Shown here: positions 1 through 5,915 of the stretch, one piece after another
How positions within the stretch are numbered: position 1 is the stretch's first letter
Layout: every line of letters begins with the position of its first letter
Origin: an uncultured Veillonella sp.
Lineage (GTDB): Bacteria > Bacillota > Negativicutes > Veillonellales > Veillonellaceae
Length of the DNA: 8,273 bases
NCBI GenBank assembly: GCA_959608595.1
Contig: CAUHTB010000021.1
Span: forward strand, 1-8,273
Direction of reading: 5' to 3'
The notes under the pieces: generated by a model
The model's database searches: none
What the model saw: the letters and a program-made list of their open reading frames with translations, nothing else
What the model was told of the DNA's origin: nothing
Program-made: the position numbers and the translations under genes

Positions 1-590
1 CGCAAACGACGTAAGCATTCAACGCGCGTTTCAAAGGAGTGCAATTCATCTTGAGGATGAATTTTATGATACAGTTCTTTATTTGTTGTTTCAATGCGCA
101 ATAAATAACGGCTCGCACCGGCTTCACGCATGCGGCGGTACGCCTCTTCGCTTTGTTCCCCTACGCACATCGTAATGCCCAGGGAACCATCGCCAATGGC
201 TTTAATATCGCGAATGAGATCTACTACATAATCGACGAATATATCATCACTGCGTTCACCAGATTGTAACGTAATAGAACCATATTCATGGTCATAGGCC
301 CACTGCGCCATCTTGATGATGTCTTCACGATTCATATCAAAGCGTTCCGTCTTATCATTTTCACGACGGATACCGCAGTAATTACAGTTTTTGATGCATC
401 GGTTCGAGAACTCGATGAGGCCACGATAGTACGCTACAGGCTTTACATATTTCGCCTTCACTTCGTAAGCCTTTTTATATATTAACTGCAACTGTTCTTC
501 ATCAGTTACAGACATGAGAAATCTTAGCTCATCCTCGGTTAGCCATTCATCGCCAACGAGGTCTTTCCCGAGAATATCTTGCACTTGCAA
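1..590 (-). CDS. hydE: [FeFe]-hydrogenase maturation radical SAM enzyme HydE, C-terminal part outside the window
   Basis: The frame is open from the window edge and gives about 196 residues of a protein usually near 350, so the C-terminal part is missing. Residues 65, 69 and 72 form the radical SAM C-x3-C-x2-C motif (CIKNCNYC) followed by GIRREN, and further on come GEQSEEAYRRMREAGASRYL and LRIETTNKELYHKIHP, the pattern of HydE rather than of biotin synthase (BioB) or HydG. HydE acts in the cytoplasm on the [2Fe] subcluster of [FeFe]-hydrogenase together with HydF and HydG; neither partner is visible here. I chose a TTG start at 590 because AAAGGAAG lies 7 bases before it, inside the end of yaaA. 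An in-frame ATG at 608 would add six residues and overlap yaaA, but it has no good ribosome site. The four-base gap to yaaA implies one transcript. The family call is firm; the exact start is less so. Confidence 0.9.
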   Translation of the reverse strand, partial: MQVQDILGKDLVGDEWLTEDELRFLMSVTDEEQLQLIYKKAYEVKAKYVKPVAYYRGLIEFSNRCIKNCNYCGIRRENDKTERFDMNREDIIKMAQWAYDHEYGSITLQSGERSDDIFVDYVVDLIRDIKAIGDGSLGITMCVGEQSEEAYRRMREAGASRYLLRIETTNKELYHKIHPQDELHSFETRVECLRRL

Positions 591-594
591 ACAA

Positions 595-1338
595 TCACTT
601 CCTTTCATAACGAACCGTCATTGATTCGCTTGGTATAGTAATGGAATCTATGTCAGTGACACAGGTAAATCCATTCACTTCGCGCGGCAAATCCCGCACA
701 TGTTTCACTTGTCGAGTCAAACATTCGTGAGCCATCACACCGCGACTCATTTTCGAGGACGTACTCATCTGTTTAAACGCATCGCCTCGTAATTCCCAAA
801 ATTCAACGGTTACCACCTTCGGATGGTTCACCATTTTGGCATATTCTTTAGACGCTAGATTGAGAATCCAATCTTCCTTGTGAAAGTAGGCATCTACCGT
901 TTCACGCCACGTGTCATATAAGTTAATGCCTACCTTATCTACCATATCGAGTCGATAGTCTCTAACGCCCATCATAGGCTCTACGATGCCATACAAGGCG
1001 GACATCACAACAAGATGGCTTTCACCAAAGGCCTTGGCCTCATCAGACAAATTAGACCAGTTCAAATATTTAAAAGCAATACCATCGTAGCTTTCACAAG
1101 CTAACCCAACGGGATGGGACTCAAAAGCTTGATAAAAATCAAAGAGCGCCTGTGCCTTATCATCCTTGAGTTTCAAAGCCTTACCAAGGGATGCCACATC
1201 TAGGGACTGCACATGTTTTACAAGGACTTGCGTAATGTGCGGTTGAAATTGACCGTCCTGGACTGCAGTATGTACTGCCCCATCATTGTCAACAGTAGTA
1301 ATCGTTTTTGTCTTACTAGGAGAGAGGACGATTTTCAT
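595..1338 (-). CDS. yaaA: Peroxide stress protein YaaA (UPF0246/DUF328 family)
   Basis: This 247-residue protein has the usual family length (E. coli YaaA is about 258). It opens with the family signature MKIVLSPSKTK and keeps the central block VMSALYGIVEPMMGVRDYRL, the NLYDTWRE segment, NLASKEYAKMV and the late stretch SKMSRGVMAHECL. In E. coli, YaaA is induced by peroxide through OxyR and limits damage from free intracellular iron; a structural study reports DNA binding. The same role here is inferred by family. The start codon lies 23 bases inside the end of the upstream 200-residue gene, preceded by a modest GGCGGA element, so translation is probably coupled. hydE follows almost at once. 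The neighbourhood of iron and manganese genes fits a role in metal and redox control. Confidence 0.93.
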   Translation of the reverse strand: MKIVLSPSKTKTITTVDNDGAVHTAVQDGQFQPHITQVLVKHVQSLDVASLGKALKLKDDKAQALFDFYQAFESHPVGLACESYDGIAFKYLNWSNLSDEAKAFGESHLVVMSALYGIVEPMMGVRDYRLDMVDKVGINLYDTWRETVDAYFHKEDWILNLASKEYAKMVNHPKVVTVEFWELRGDAFKQMSTSSKMSRGVMAHECLTRQVKHVRDLPREVNGFTCVTDIDSITIPSESMTVRYERK

Positions 1339-1918
1339 GAGATAATTCCGCCTTGATAGTTTCCTCTGTCAAATTGTCAATCAATTCTGGATTCCACAAC
1401 ATGAGAGGCACCGCCACAACGTGGCTAGCTTTCAATTCTTTACATAATCTAATGCATTCTTTGAGGTAATCAGAATCTTCGTCTACAAGGTCACATACGA
1501 TAACAACGTGACGACCTTTAAGGTTTACACCTTCGTAATCGATGCTTTCAGCAGACACAGTAAGCATACCTGTTTCTAGTCGACCTTCGCTCATGTCGTT
1601 CAAGCGAGACATCAACACATGCTCAAGCATAGTAGATACAGGTGTTACTACGCGGCCAATACCGATAAGGGCCTCAGGTTGTGCATGAACGATAACGGTT
1701 TTCTTACGTTTATCAGTTCTATACTCAACGAGAGCTTTTTCTAAAGCGCCGAAGAATACGAATAATTGCCAAGGATCAAATGAACCAGTTTGGAACATGT
1801 CGATAATAGAACCATCCTCATCCATATTTAGGCGCGTTAATAATTCCTCTGCAATATCGTTTACTACAACACTGAAATCAGATTGCATTGCATCTTGTAC
1901 TTTTACTTCGTCTGCCAT
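1316..1918 (-). CDS. Uncharacterised 200-residue cytoplasmic protein, possibly a degenerate phosphoribosyltransferase fold
   Basis: I do not recognise this family. The start is well supported: AGGAGG lies about 5 bases before the ATG. There is no signal peptide and no membrane segment. The N-terminal 60 residues are acidic and helical (NDIAEELLTRLNMDEDGS), then a hydrophobic strand TVIVHAQPEALIGIG, and near residues 136 to 172 a pattern GRHVVIVCDLVDEDSDYLKE followed by a helix and SHVVAVPLM. That strand-loop-helix-strand order resembles the PRPP-binding half of type I phosphoribosyltransferases, but the TGGT-like part of the loop is absent, so catalysis is doubtful. This is an inference from pattern alone. 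The gene heads a unit with yaaA (23-base overlap) and hydE, which suggests a linked role or simply shared expression. Confidence 0.85.
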   Translation of the reverse strand: MADEVKVQDAMQSDFSVVVNDIAEELLTRLNMDEDGSIIDMFQTGSFDPWQLFVFFGALEKALVEYRTDKRKKTVIVHAQPEALIGIGRVVTPVSTMLEHVLMSRLNDMSEGRLETGMLTVSAESIDYEGVNLKGRHVVIVCDLVDEDSDYLKECIRLCKELKASHVVAVPLMLWNPELIDNLTEETIKAELSHENRPLS

Positions 1919-1986
1919 TAGGTCCTCCTAATTTCTATCTATTACACTGGTGGGGGAATTCTCCCTACAGATTTATGCTATCTTTA

Positions 1987-1995
1987 ATTGTAACA
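1987..1995 (-). promoter_or_regulatory. Possible extended -10 promoter for the 200-residue gene, yaaA and hydE
   Basis: On the minus strand the sequence reads TGTTACAAT, a TGn extended -10 with TACAAT. No good -35 lies at the proper distance, and a TTGATT further upstream pairs only with a poor AAGAAT. The predicted leader is about 60 bases and includes the near-palindrome GGGGGAATTCTCCC at 1952 to 1965. A promoter is expected because the mntH terminator separates this unit from upstream transcription, but the exact element is uncertain. Confidence 0.35.
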
Positions 1996-2063
1996 TATTT
2001 TATAGCCCCCATGGGTATTCTTGGATACGCTTTTTACATAATCAATATACATAACCGAATACA

Positions 2064-2089
2064 AAAAAGACCGCCAACGCGGTCTTTTT
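2064..2089 (-). terminator. Intrinsic terminator after mntH
   Basis: A perfect GACCGC / GCGGTC stem with loop CAAC is flanked by A and T runs on both sides, so the stem can extend to 11 base pairs. It lies about 40 bases past the mntH stop and has a U run on the minus-strand RNA. The symmetric flanks would also allow termination of plus-strand transcription, although no plus-strand gene is seen. Confidence 0.88.
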
Positions 2090-2126
2090 CTCTATCATTA
2101 TTAGCTTTAAATGATGAGCTTATATG

Positions 2127-3389
2127 TTATGCGCCTACATAGAGTAAGTAGATATTCATAACAGTTACCACAATACCAATGCCCCATAATAGTACATTCG
2201 TATATGTATGGTTCGCATATTGCCCCATTACCTTGCGGCTACTAGTCATATAAAGCTGCAAGAAAATTGTGATAGGTAGTTGCAAGCTCAAGAACATTTG
2301 AGAGATCAACAAGGCTTGGAACGAATCGGTAACGAATACAATCAAAAGCAATGCTGGAATATAGGTTAATGCCAAACCTAATCTTGTATGAAAGTCTTTC
2401 ATATCGTAAGACTCACCAAACATACCGGCAAAGATACTCGCCCCTGCCATACCTGCCGTAGCAGATGATGCAAAGCCCGCAAAGAGCAATGCGATAGCAA
2501 AGATAGTGCCTGCTGCAGGTCCAATGAGAGGTCGTAACAACTCCTCAGCCTGTTCAAGCTCCGTTACTTCAATGCCATGAGCAAAGAACACTGCCGCCGC
2601 CAATAAGATCATGGCGGAGTTAATCATCCAGCCAATACCCATAGATAATAGAGTGTCTAGAAATTCATAACGCAATTGGCGCTTCATTACAGAAGGATCT
2701 TGCGTGTTGAACTGGCGACTTTGTATGATTTCTGAGTGCAAGAACAAATTGTGAGGCATAATAACAGCCCCTAAGATACTCAAAATAACGAGCATCGATT
2801 CATTAGGAACCTTAGGATCTACCCAACCTATACCAGCTGCCGCCCAATCTACATTGACCATATTGACCTCTACGAGGTACGCCAACGCAATGAGGGATAC
2901 GAATCCTGCAATGATACGCTCTAGCTTCCGATAAGAGTTTGTTATGAGCATAATGGTACAGATAATAGCCGTCAAAACACTACCTATCAAAAGAGGAATG
3001 CCAAAAAGCATTTTCAATGCGATGGCTGCACCGATAAACTCGGCCAATGCGGTCGCTGCCGCTGCAATGCCCGCCGTACTCAATACGAACCTAGACACGT
3101 AACGCGGCAAGAATTCATAAGCACATTCGGATAAACATTGGCCTCGTACAATGCCTAAGTGGGCCACGTTATGTTGCAATAAAATAAGCATAATCGTAGA
3201 TAGCGTAACTACCCACAATAGTTCATAACCATAACTAGCACCAGCAGCGAGATTGGCCGCCCAATTGCCAGGGTCGATGAACCCAACCGTTACGATGATG
3301 CCAGGTCCTATATATTTAAAGACCTCGCTCACCTGCTGCTTACCGTTTTGGTGGACGGTAAACAGCTGTTTCTTTAAAAAATCAATCAT
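2127..3389 (-). CDS. mntH: Nramp-family divalent metal transporter (Mn2+/Fe2+ importer, MntH type)
   Basis: The 420-residue protein is the normal length for bacterial Nramp carriers and is hydrophobic throughout, with about 11 likely membrane segments. The first carries the signature GFIDPGNWAANLAAG, with metal ligands D39 and N42. The sixth carries AVIMPHNLFLHSE, with A208 and M211 in the A-x-x-M arrangement that holds the metal, then QSR. The retained methionine marks a transition-metal carrier rather than the Mg-type Nramp relatives, which lack it. Nramp proteins use the proton gradient to bring Mn(II) or Fe(II) across the inner membrane. The ATG is preceded by AAGGAG at good spacing. The 43-base gap to the upstream SLH gene has no clear promoter, so the two are probably cotranscribed. 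I saw no MntR or Fur box. Confidence 0.95.
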   Translation of the reverse strand: MIDFLKKQLFTVHQNGKQQVSEVFKYIGPGIIVTVGFIDPGNWAANLAAGASYGYELLWVVTLSTIMLILLQHNVAHLGIVRGQCLSECAYEFLPRYVSRFVLSTAGIAAAATALAEFIGAAIALKMLFGIPLLIGSVLTAIICTIMLITNSYRKLERIIAGFVSLIALAYLVEVNMVNVDWAAAGIGWVDPKVPNESMLVILSILGAVIMPHNLFLHSEIIQSRQFNTQDPSVMKRQLRYEFLDTLLSMGIGWMINSAMILLAAAVFFAHGIEVTELEQAEELLRPLIGPAAGTIFAIALLFAGFASSATAGMAGASIFAGMFGESYDMKDFHTRLGLALTYIPALLLIVFVTDSFQALLISQMFLSLQLPITIFLQLYMTSSRKVMGQYANHTYTNVLLWGIGIVVTVMNIYLLYVGA

Positions 3390-3432
3390 TATAACTCCTT
3401 AAATAGGGTTATAGAGTGAAAGTCATCTCCGT

Positions 3433-4161
3433 TTACATACGAGCATCGGTTTTAGATTTTGTATCCTTACCACCGGTATAACGGATGCGCACATTATTAT
3501 TTACTTTAACGCGAGAGTCATCAATTTTGAACTTCTTCATTTTTTCTTTGATTTGTTCATCAGTTAACGCGCGCTCTTCTGGTTTTGCCACTTCGTCATT
3601 AGCTGCATCTAAAGCCTCTTGTTGAGATTTAGATACTTGGTATGTTTTACCAGATTTCTTAGCTTTTTCAGCACGTTTTTCGTCTAATTTTTGACGGCGC
3701 TCTCGGGTAACCTTCTTATCGCGAGCAATACGATAATCCATTACATCACGCATATTTTCTTGATAAATACGCAACGCATATTGGCGGTCGTTTTCGTTCA
3801 TTTGCTCCCGTTTAGTTACAACTTCGTCGATAAGCGGCATGAGTTCATCCTTTGTATAGCTTGTATTACCATCAAAGGCAAAACCATGTGTATCGGTAAT
3901 AGCACCGTGCTTAACTAGTGTTTGTAATGCTGTATACGTCCAATCATTTGGTGTAATCACACCTGCACTCACATGATGTTGAGCTTTGCTAGAACTACTA
4001 ACAGTTTCTACATCAGCACTCACGCCATCTACCATAGGACGTGCGCTTGGAATAGCAATACTTTCAGCATGTGCGAAACCAACAGAGGCAACGAGACATA
4101 ATGCACCGATGCCAACAGCGCGACGAAGTAAATTCATGTGACGTGTATATTTTATATTCAT
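3433..4161 (-). CDS. Exported protein with one SLH domain and a charged helical region; OmpM-like but without a barrel
   Basis: The 242-residue product starts at an ATG with AAGGAG 6 bases upstream; a longer frame reaching 4224 has no ribosome site and would overlap the promoter. Residues 10 to 32 form a signal peptide (MNLLRRAVGIGALCLVASVG, ending FAHA). Residues 68 to 112 fit one S-layer-homology domain, with NDWTYTALQTLVKHGAI, FDGN and SYTKDEL as its usual landmarks. A highly charged helical stretch follows to about residue 212. In Negativicutes such SLH domains bind the peptidoglycan and tether outer-membrane porins. The last 20 or so residues (VRIRYTGGKD, ending TDARM) look like the first barrel strand of an OmpM-type porin, but the gene stops there. 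It may be a truncated porin or a short periplasmic tether. The SLH call is strong; the truncation idea is inference. Confidence 0.85.
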   Translation of the reverse strand: MNIKYTRHMNLLRRAVGIGALCLVASVGFAHAESIAIPSARPMVDGVSADVETVSSSSKAQHHVSAGVITPNDWTYTALQTLVKHGAITDTHGFAFDGNTSYTKDELMPLIDEVVTKREQMNENDRQYALRIYQENMRDVMDYRIARDKKVTRERRQKLDEKRAEKAKKSGKTYQVSKSQQEALDAANDEVAKPEERALTDEQIKEKMKKFKIDDSRVKVNNNVRIRYTGGKDTKSKTDARM

Positions 4162-4195
4162 AAGAGTCTCCTTAAAATTACATTTTATACAATCT

Positions 4196-4224
4196 ATTAT
4201 ATGAAACCCCTTGTCATACGTCAA
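4196..4224 (-). promoter_or_regulatory. Promoter of the SLH gene and mntH
   Basis: On the minus strand, TTGACG and a perfect TATAAT are separated by exactly 17 bases. The start site would fall near 4189, giving a short leader with the AAGGAG ribosome site. This is one of the best sigma-70 type promoters in the window. Confidence 0.85.
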
Positions 4225-4264
4225 CTCTATAACCTTACACGCCTGTATACATCAATATTTACAA

Positions 4265-4301
4265 GACCTTAAACTCATTTGAGTCCTTACACATTAAGGT
4301 C
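4265..4301 (-). repeat. Nested inverted repeats upstream of the SLH gene promoter
   Basis: GACCTTAA at 4265 to 4272 is the exact reverse complement of TTAAGGTC at 4294 to 4301. Between them lies a second inverted repeat, ACTCA-TT-TGAGT at 4273 to 4284. In addition, CCTTACAC occurs twice in direct orientation, at 4233 to 4240 and 4285 to 4292. The block sits 40 to 80 bases upstream of the -35 of the SLH-mntH promoter, a plausible place for an activator or repressor. It has no U run and is not a terminator. Function unknown. Confidence 0.45.
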
Positions 4302-4327
4302 CATACCTAGTAAATACTACAATAAAC

Positions 4328-4359
4328 AAAAAGACCTCACATCGCGTGATGTGAGGTCT
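4328..4359 (-). terminator. Intrinsic terminator after the tRNA-Ser gene
   Basis: A perfect 12-base-pair stem (AGACCTCACATC / GATGTGAGGTCT, loop GCGT on the plus strand) is followed on the minus strand by TTTTTG. It begins 5 bases after the encoded CCA end of the tRNA. No terminator follows dps directly, so this one may also end dps transcripts that read through. Confidence 0.93.
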
Positions 4360-4364
4360 CAGCA

Positions 4365-4455
4365 TGGCGGAGGATTAGGGATTCGAACCCTAGCGACGGT
4401 AACCCGCCCTAACGATTTAGCAAACCGTCCTCTTCAGCCTCTTGAGTAATCCTCC
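4365..4455 (-). tRNA. tRNA-Ser, anticodon GCU, with encoded CCA
   Basis: The minus strand folds as a class II tRNA. The acceptor pairs GGAGGAT with ATCCTCC, followed by discriminator G and an encoded CCA (4365 to 4367). The D region contains CTCAAGAGGCTGAAGAGG. The anticodon stem ACGGT / ATCGT closes the loop TTGCTAA, whose anticodon GCT reads the serine codons AGC and AGU. The long variable arm has stem GGCGG / CCGTC, as expected for serine tRNAs, and the T arm is TAGGG TTCGAAT CCCTA. Just outside the gene, AGCAT before and ATGCT after are complementary, so the precursor may have an extended stem. It has its own promoter right after dps and its own terminator. Confidence 0.97.
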
Positions 4456-4470
4456 ATGCTTTACTGGGTA

Positions 4471-4500
4471 ATCATATCATACCCAATAAGGCATTGTCAA
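4471..4500 (-). promoter_or_regulatory. Promoter of tRNA-Ser
   Basis: The minus strand shows a perfect TTGACA, an 18-base spacer and TATGAT. The -10 ends 15 bases before the mature tRNA 5' end, typical for a stable RNA gene. The -35 begins 5 bases after the dps stop codon. Confidence 0.85.
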
Positions 4501-4505
4501 TCGTA

Positions 4506-4940
4506 TTATTTCAACATGGATTCGATGAACCAGATTTGTTTTACATAGTATGCAACGTGATCTTCCATCATGCTTACGAGCAAGAAGTCCCCTTCTTCAT
4601 CGGCAGCTGCACGGATTGCTACAGCTTGATCATTCATGTATTTGAAGTCTTTAAGAAGAATTTCAATTACTTTCGCTTGAGGGATATCTTCTTGACCCAA
4701 TTCTTCAATTTTAGTCAATTTAGCGTATTCTGCAGAATTAACCAATGGGAATTGACCTTGCATTTTCACGTGTTCTGCTACTGCATCGAAGTATTCAAAC
4801 GCTTCATCATAGATGGATTCCAAATATTCGTGAATGGATTTGAATTGTGGACCTGTTACGTTGAAATGTAGGTTATGTAATTTTACGTTCCATACGGAAA
4901 GATCTGCTAAATATTGGTTTACTTGTTGTAAGTTTTTCAT
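4506..4940 (-). CDS. dps: Dps-family miniferritin (DNA protection and iron storage)
   Basis: The 144-residue protein is typical of the Dps family, which forms 12-subunit cages that oxidise Fe(II), usually with peroxide, and store the iron. All four ligands of the intersubunit ferroxidase site are present: H25 in LHNLHFNV, H37 in SIHEYL, and D52 and E56 in FDAVAEH, spaced 12, 15 and 4 residues as in Listeria Dps. The start is set by AAGGAG 7 bases before the ATG; a longer in-frame start at 4985 has no ribosome site and would run through a leader hairpin. There is no long lysine-rich N-terminal tail, so direct DNA binding is not obvious. A near-consensus promoter and a 20-bp palindrome lie upstream, pointing to regulated expression, probably by iron, peroxide or oxygen. 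Confidence 0.95.
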   Translation of the reverse strand: MKNLQQVNQYLADLSVWNVKLHNLHFNVTGPQFKSIHEYLESIYDEAFEYFDAVAEHVKMQGQFPLVNSAEYAKLTKIEELGQEDIPQAKVIEILLKDFKYMNDQAVAIRAAADEEGDFLLVSMMEDHVAYYVKQIWFIESMLK

Positions 4941-4975
4941 AGTAATTCTCCTTTTTCTTTTAATTCTCAAATATA

Positions 4976-4999
4976 GTTTATTCAAAAAGCAGAATAAAC
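4976..4999 (-). other. Hairpin in the dps mRNA leader
   Basis: GTTTATTC and GAATAAAC are exact reverse complements around an 8-base loop, about 35 bases before the dps start codon. The hairpin lacks a U run, so it is not a terminator. It may stabilise the mRNA or affect translation; this is speculation. Confidence 0.4.
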
Positions 5000-5037
5000 C
5001 CAGTCGGCTTCTATGCCATCAATTCGTTTATCTAATT

Positions 5038-5057
5038 TGTAATCAGTATTGATTACA
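5038..5057 (-). promoter_or_regulatory. Perfect 20-bp palindrome at the dps start site, candidate operator
   Basis: TGTAATCA-N4-TGATTACA is a perfect 8-4-8 inverted repeat. It begins right where dps transcription should start (about 7 bases after the -10), a classic place for a repressor. The halves differ from the standard PerR or Fur box (7-1-7 spacing) and from the FNR box (TTGAT-N4-ATCAA), so the cognate regulator is not known from sequence alone. Confidence 0.65.
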
Positions 5058-5063
5058 TGATTT

Positions 5064-5092
5064 ATTTTACCAATAATGATTTTCCTTGTCAA
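5064..5092 (-). promoter_or_regulatory. Promoter of dps
   Basis: The minus strand has a perfect TTGACA, a 17-base spacer and TAAAAT (one mismatch to TATAAT). The predicted start near 5057 gives a leader of about 117 bases, long for a gene of this kind. Confidence 0.85.
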
Positions 5093-5124
5093 TACATTAA
5101 ATCGATTTTTTTGAATATTTTTAT

Positions 5125-5166
5125 AAAAAAACCTCTAACTACTAGTTCAACTAATAGTTAGAGGTT
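5125..5166 (-). terminator. Intrinsic terminator after cysE
   Basis: AACCTCTAACTA pairs perfectly with TAGTTAGAGGTT (12 base pairs), and the inner bases TAGTT / AACTA can pair further after one mismatch. A run of seven T follows on the minus strand. It starts 38 bases after the cysE stop and separates the cysteine unit from dps. Confidence 0.94.
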
Positions 5167-5204
5167 CTATCCTTCTATATTATATGCGGTTTTATTACAC
5201 TATA

Positions 5205-5813
5205 TTAAATATAGTATTCTATGTAATCATCAGGAATTTTCTTTTCCTCTGCCTGGCCATTATTAGTACGACGAGGTTTACGGACATACATATTTTCTGG
5301 ATCTGTTTCAAAGATAACCATATCTTTAGGTATATCGTGTTTGATAACGAGGTTACAACCAATTTTAGTGCGTGCCCCAATAGTAATATCACCTAAGATT
5401 TTCGTACCTGTACCGATGAGCACTTCGTCTTCAATGGTCGGATGGCGTTTTACCTTTTTAGAGGACATGCCACCTAACGTCACTTGGTGGAACAAGGTCA
5501 CATTATCCCCTACGATTGCCGTTTCACCGATAACGACACCCATGCCATGGTCGATAAATAAACCACGACCGATGGTAGCACCTGGATGGATTTCAATGCC
5601 GGTTACGTGACGGGAGTGAAGCGCTACGCGACGGGCCAAGGTTGGCCATCCCGCCTTATAAAGGCGATGCGCAAAGAAATGCCAGAACAAGGCTGTAATA
5701 TGCGGGTATGTCCAAATAACCATCCACACATTTGTTGCTGCCGGGTCAGAATCCATTACGCGCTTAATATTATATTGAATTTTGCCCCATAATTCGCGTA
5801 AACCTTGTATCAT
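5205..5813 (-). CDS. cysE: Serine O-acetyltransferase (EC 2.3.1.30)
   Basis: CysE transfers acetyl from acetyl-CoA to serine, giving O-acetylserine for CysK. The 202-residue protein is of the short type found in Firmicutes, with an N-terminal helical part (residues 1 to 65, including DSDPAA at 21 to 26) and a left-handed beta helix of hexapeptide repeats (IEIHPGATIGRGLFIDHG onward). The catalytic pair is D88 and H89 in FIDHG; IGETAIVGDNV and HQVTLGG follow, and R123-H124-P125 lies in the acyl-CoA region. The C-terminal tail ends DDYIEYYI, and a terminal isoleucine is the usual residue that inserts in the CysK active site to form the cysteine synthase complex. The ATG follows GGAG by 5 bases. 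The gene lies 102 bases after cysK with palindromes but no strong promoter between. Confidence 0.95.
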   Translation of the reverse strand: MIQGLRELWGKIQYNIKRVMDSDPAATNVWMVIWTYPHITALFWHFFAHRLYKAGWPTLARRVALHSRHVTGIEIHPGATIGRGLFIDHGMGVVIGETAIVGDNVTLFHQVTLGGMSSKKVKRHPTIEDEVLIGTGTKILGDITIGARTKIGCNLVIKHDIPKDMVIFETDPENMYVRKPRRTNNGQAEEKKIPDDYIEYYI

Positions 5814-5857
5814 AGCGACTCCATCTCAAATAACTCTACTCATATATAATATATAGT

Positions 5858-5890
5858 ATACAACATATGTGGTATGTATTCCTATACATA
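5858..5890 (-). promoter_or_regulatory. Two overlapping palindromes between cysK and cysE, candidate operator
   Basis: On the minus strand, TATGTAT-AGGA-ATACATA (5890 to 5873) is a perfect 7-4-7 inverted repeat. It overlaps ATAC-C-ACATATGT-T-GTAT (5875 to 5858), an 18-bp palindrome with one mismatched pair. The first contains GGAATACA preceded by TGTAT, like the palindrome at the cysK start site. The pair lies 25 to 60 bases past the cysK stop and 45 or more before cysE. There is no U run, so it is not a terminator. A cysteine-responsive regulator is a guess. Confidence 0.5.
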
Positions 5891-5915
5891 AGATGCTTTA
5901 TCTATGCGAAATCCG

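Noticed and set aside
1952..1965. GGGGGAATTCTCCC as an operator
   Set aside because: The inner GAATTC is palindromic and the flanks nearly so, but it is short with one imperfect pair and no second copy; noted only within the promoter entry.
2015..2030. GTAT-N6-ATAC near the leader of the 200-residue gene as another copy of the cysK/cysE motif
   Set aside because: Only four-base halves match and the spacing differs; expected by chance in AT-rich DNA.
1888..2142. 84-codon plus-strand frame across the mntH terminator and the next gene's leader
   Set aside because: It lies over a terminator and promoter region, has no ribosome site and overlaps two real genes.
4494..4871. 125-codon plus-strand frame opposite dps
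   Set aside because: It mirrors the dps coding strand, has no ribosome site and gives a Phe/Cys-rich product of no recognisable type.
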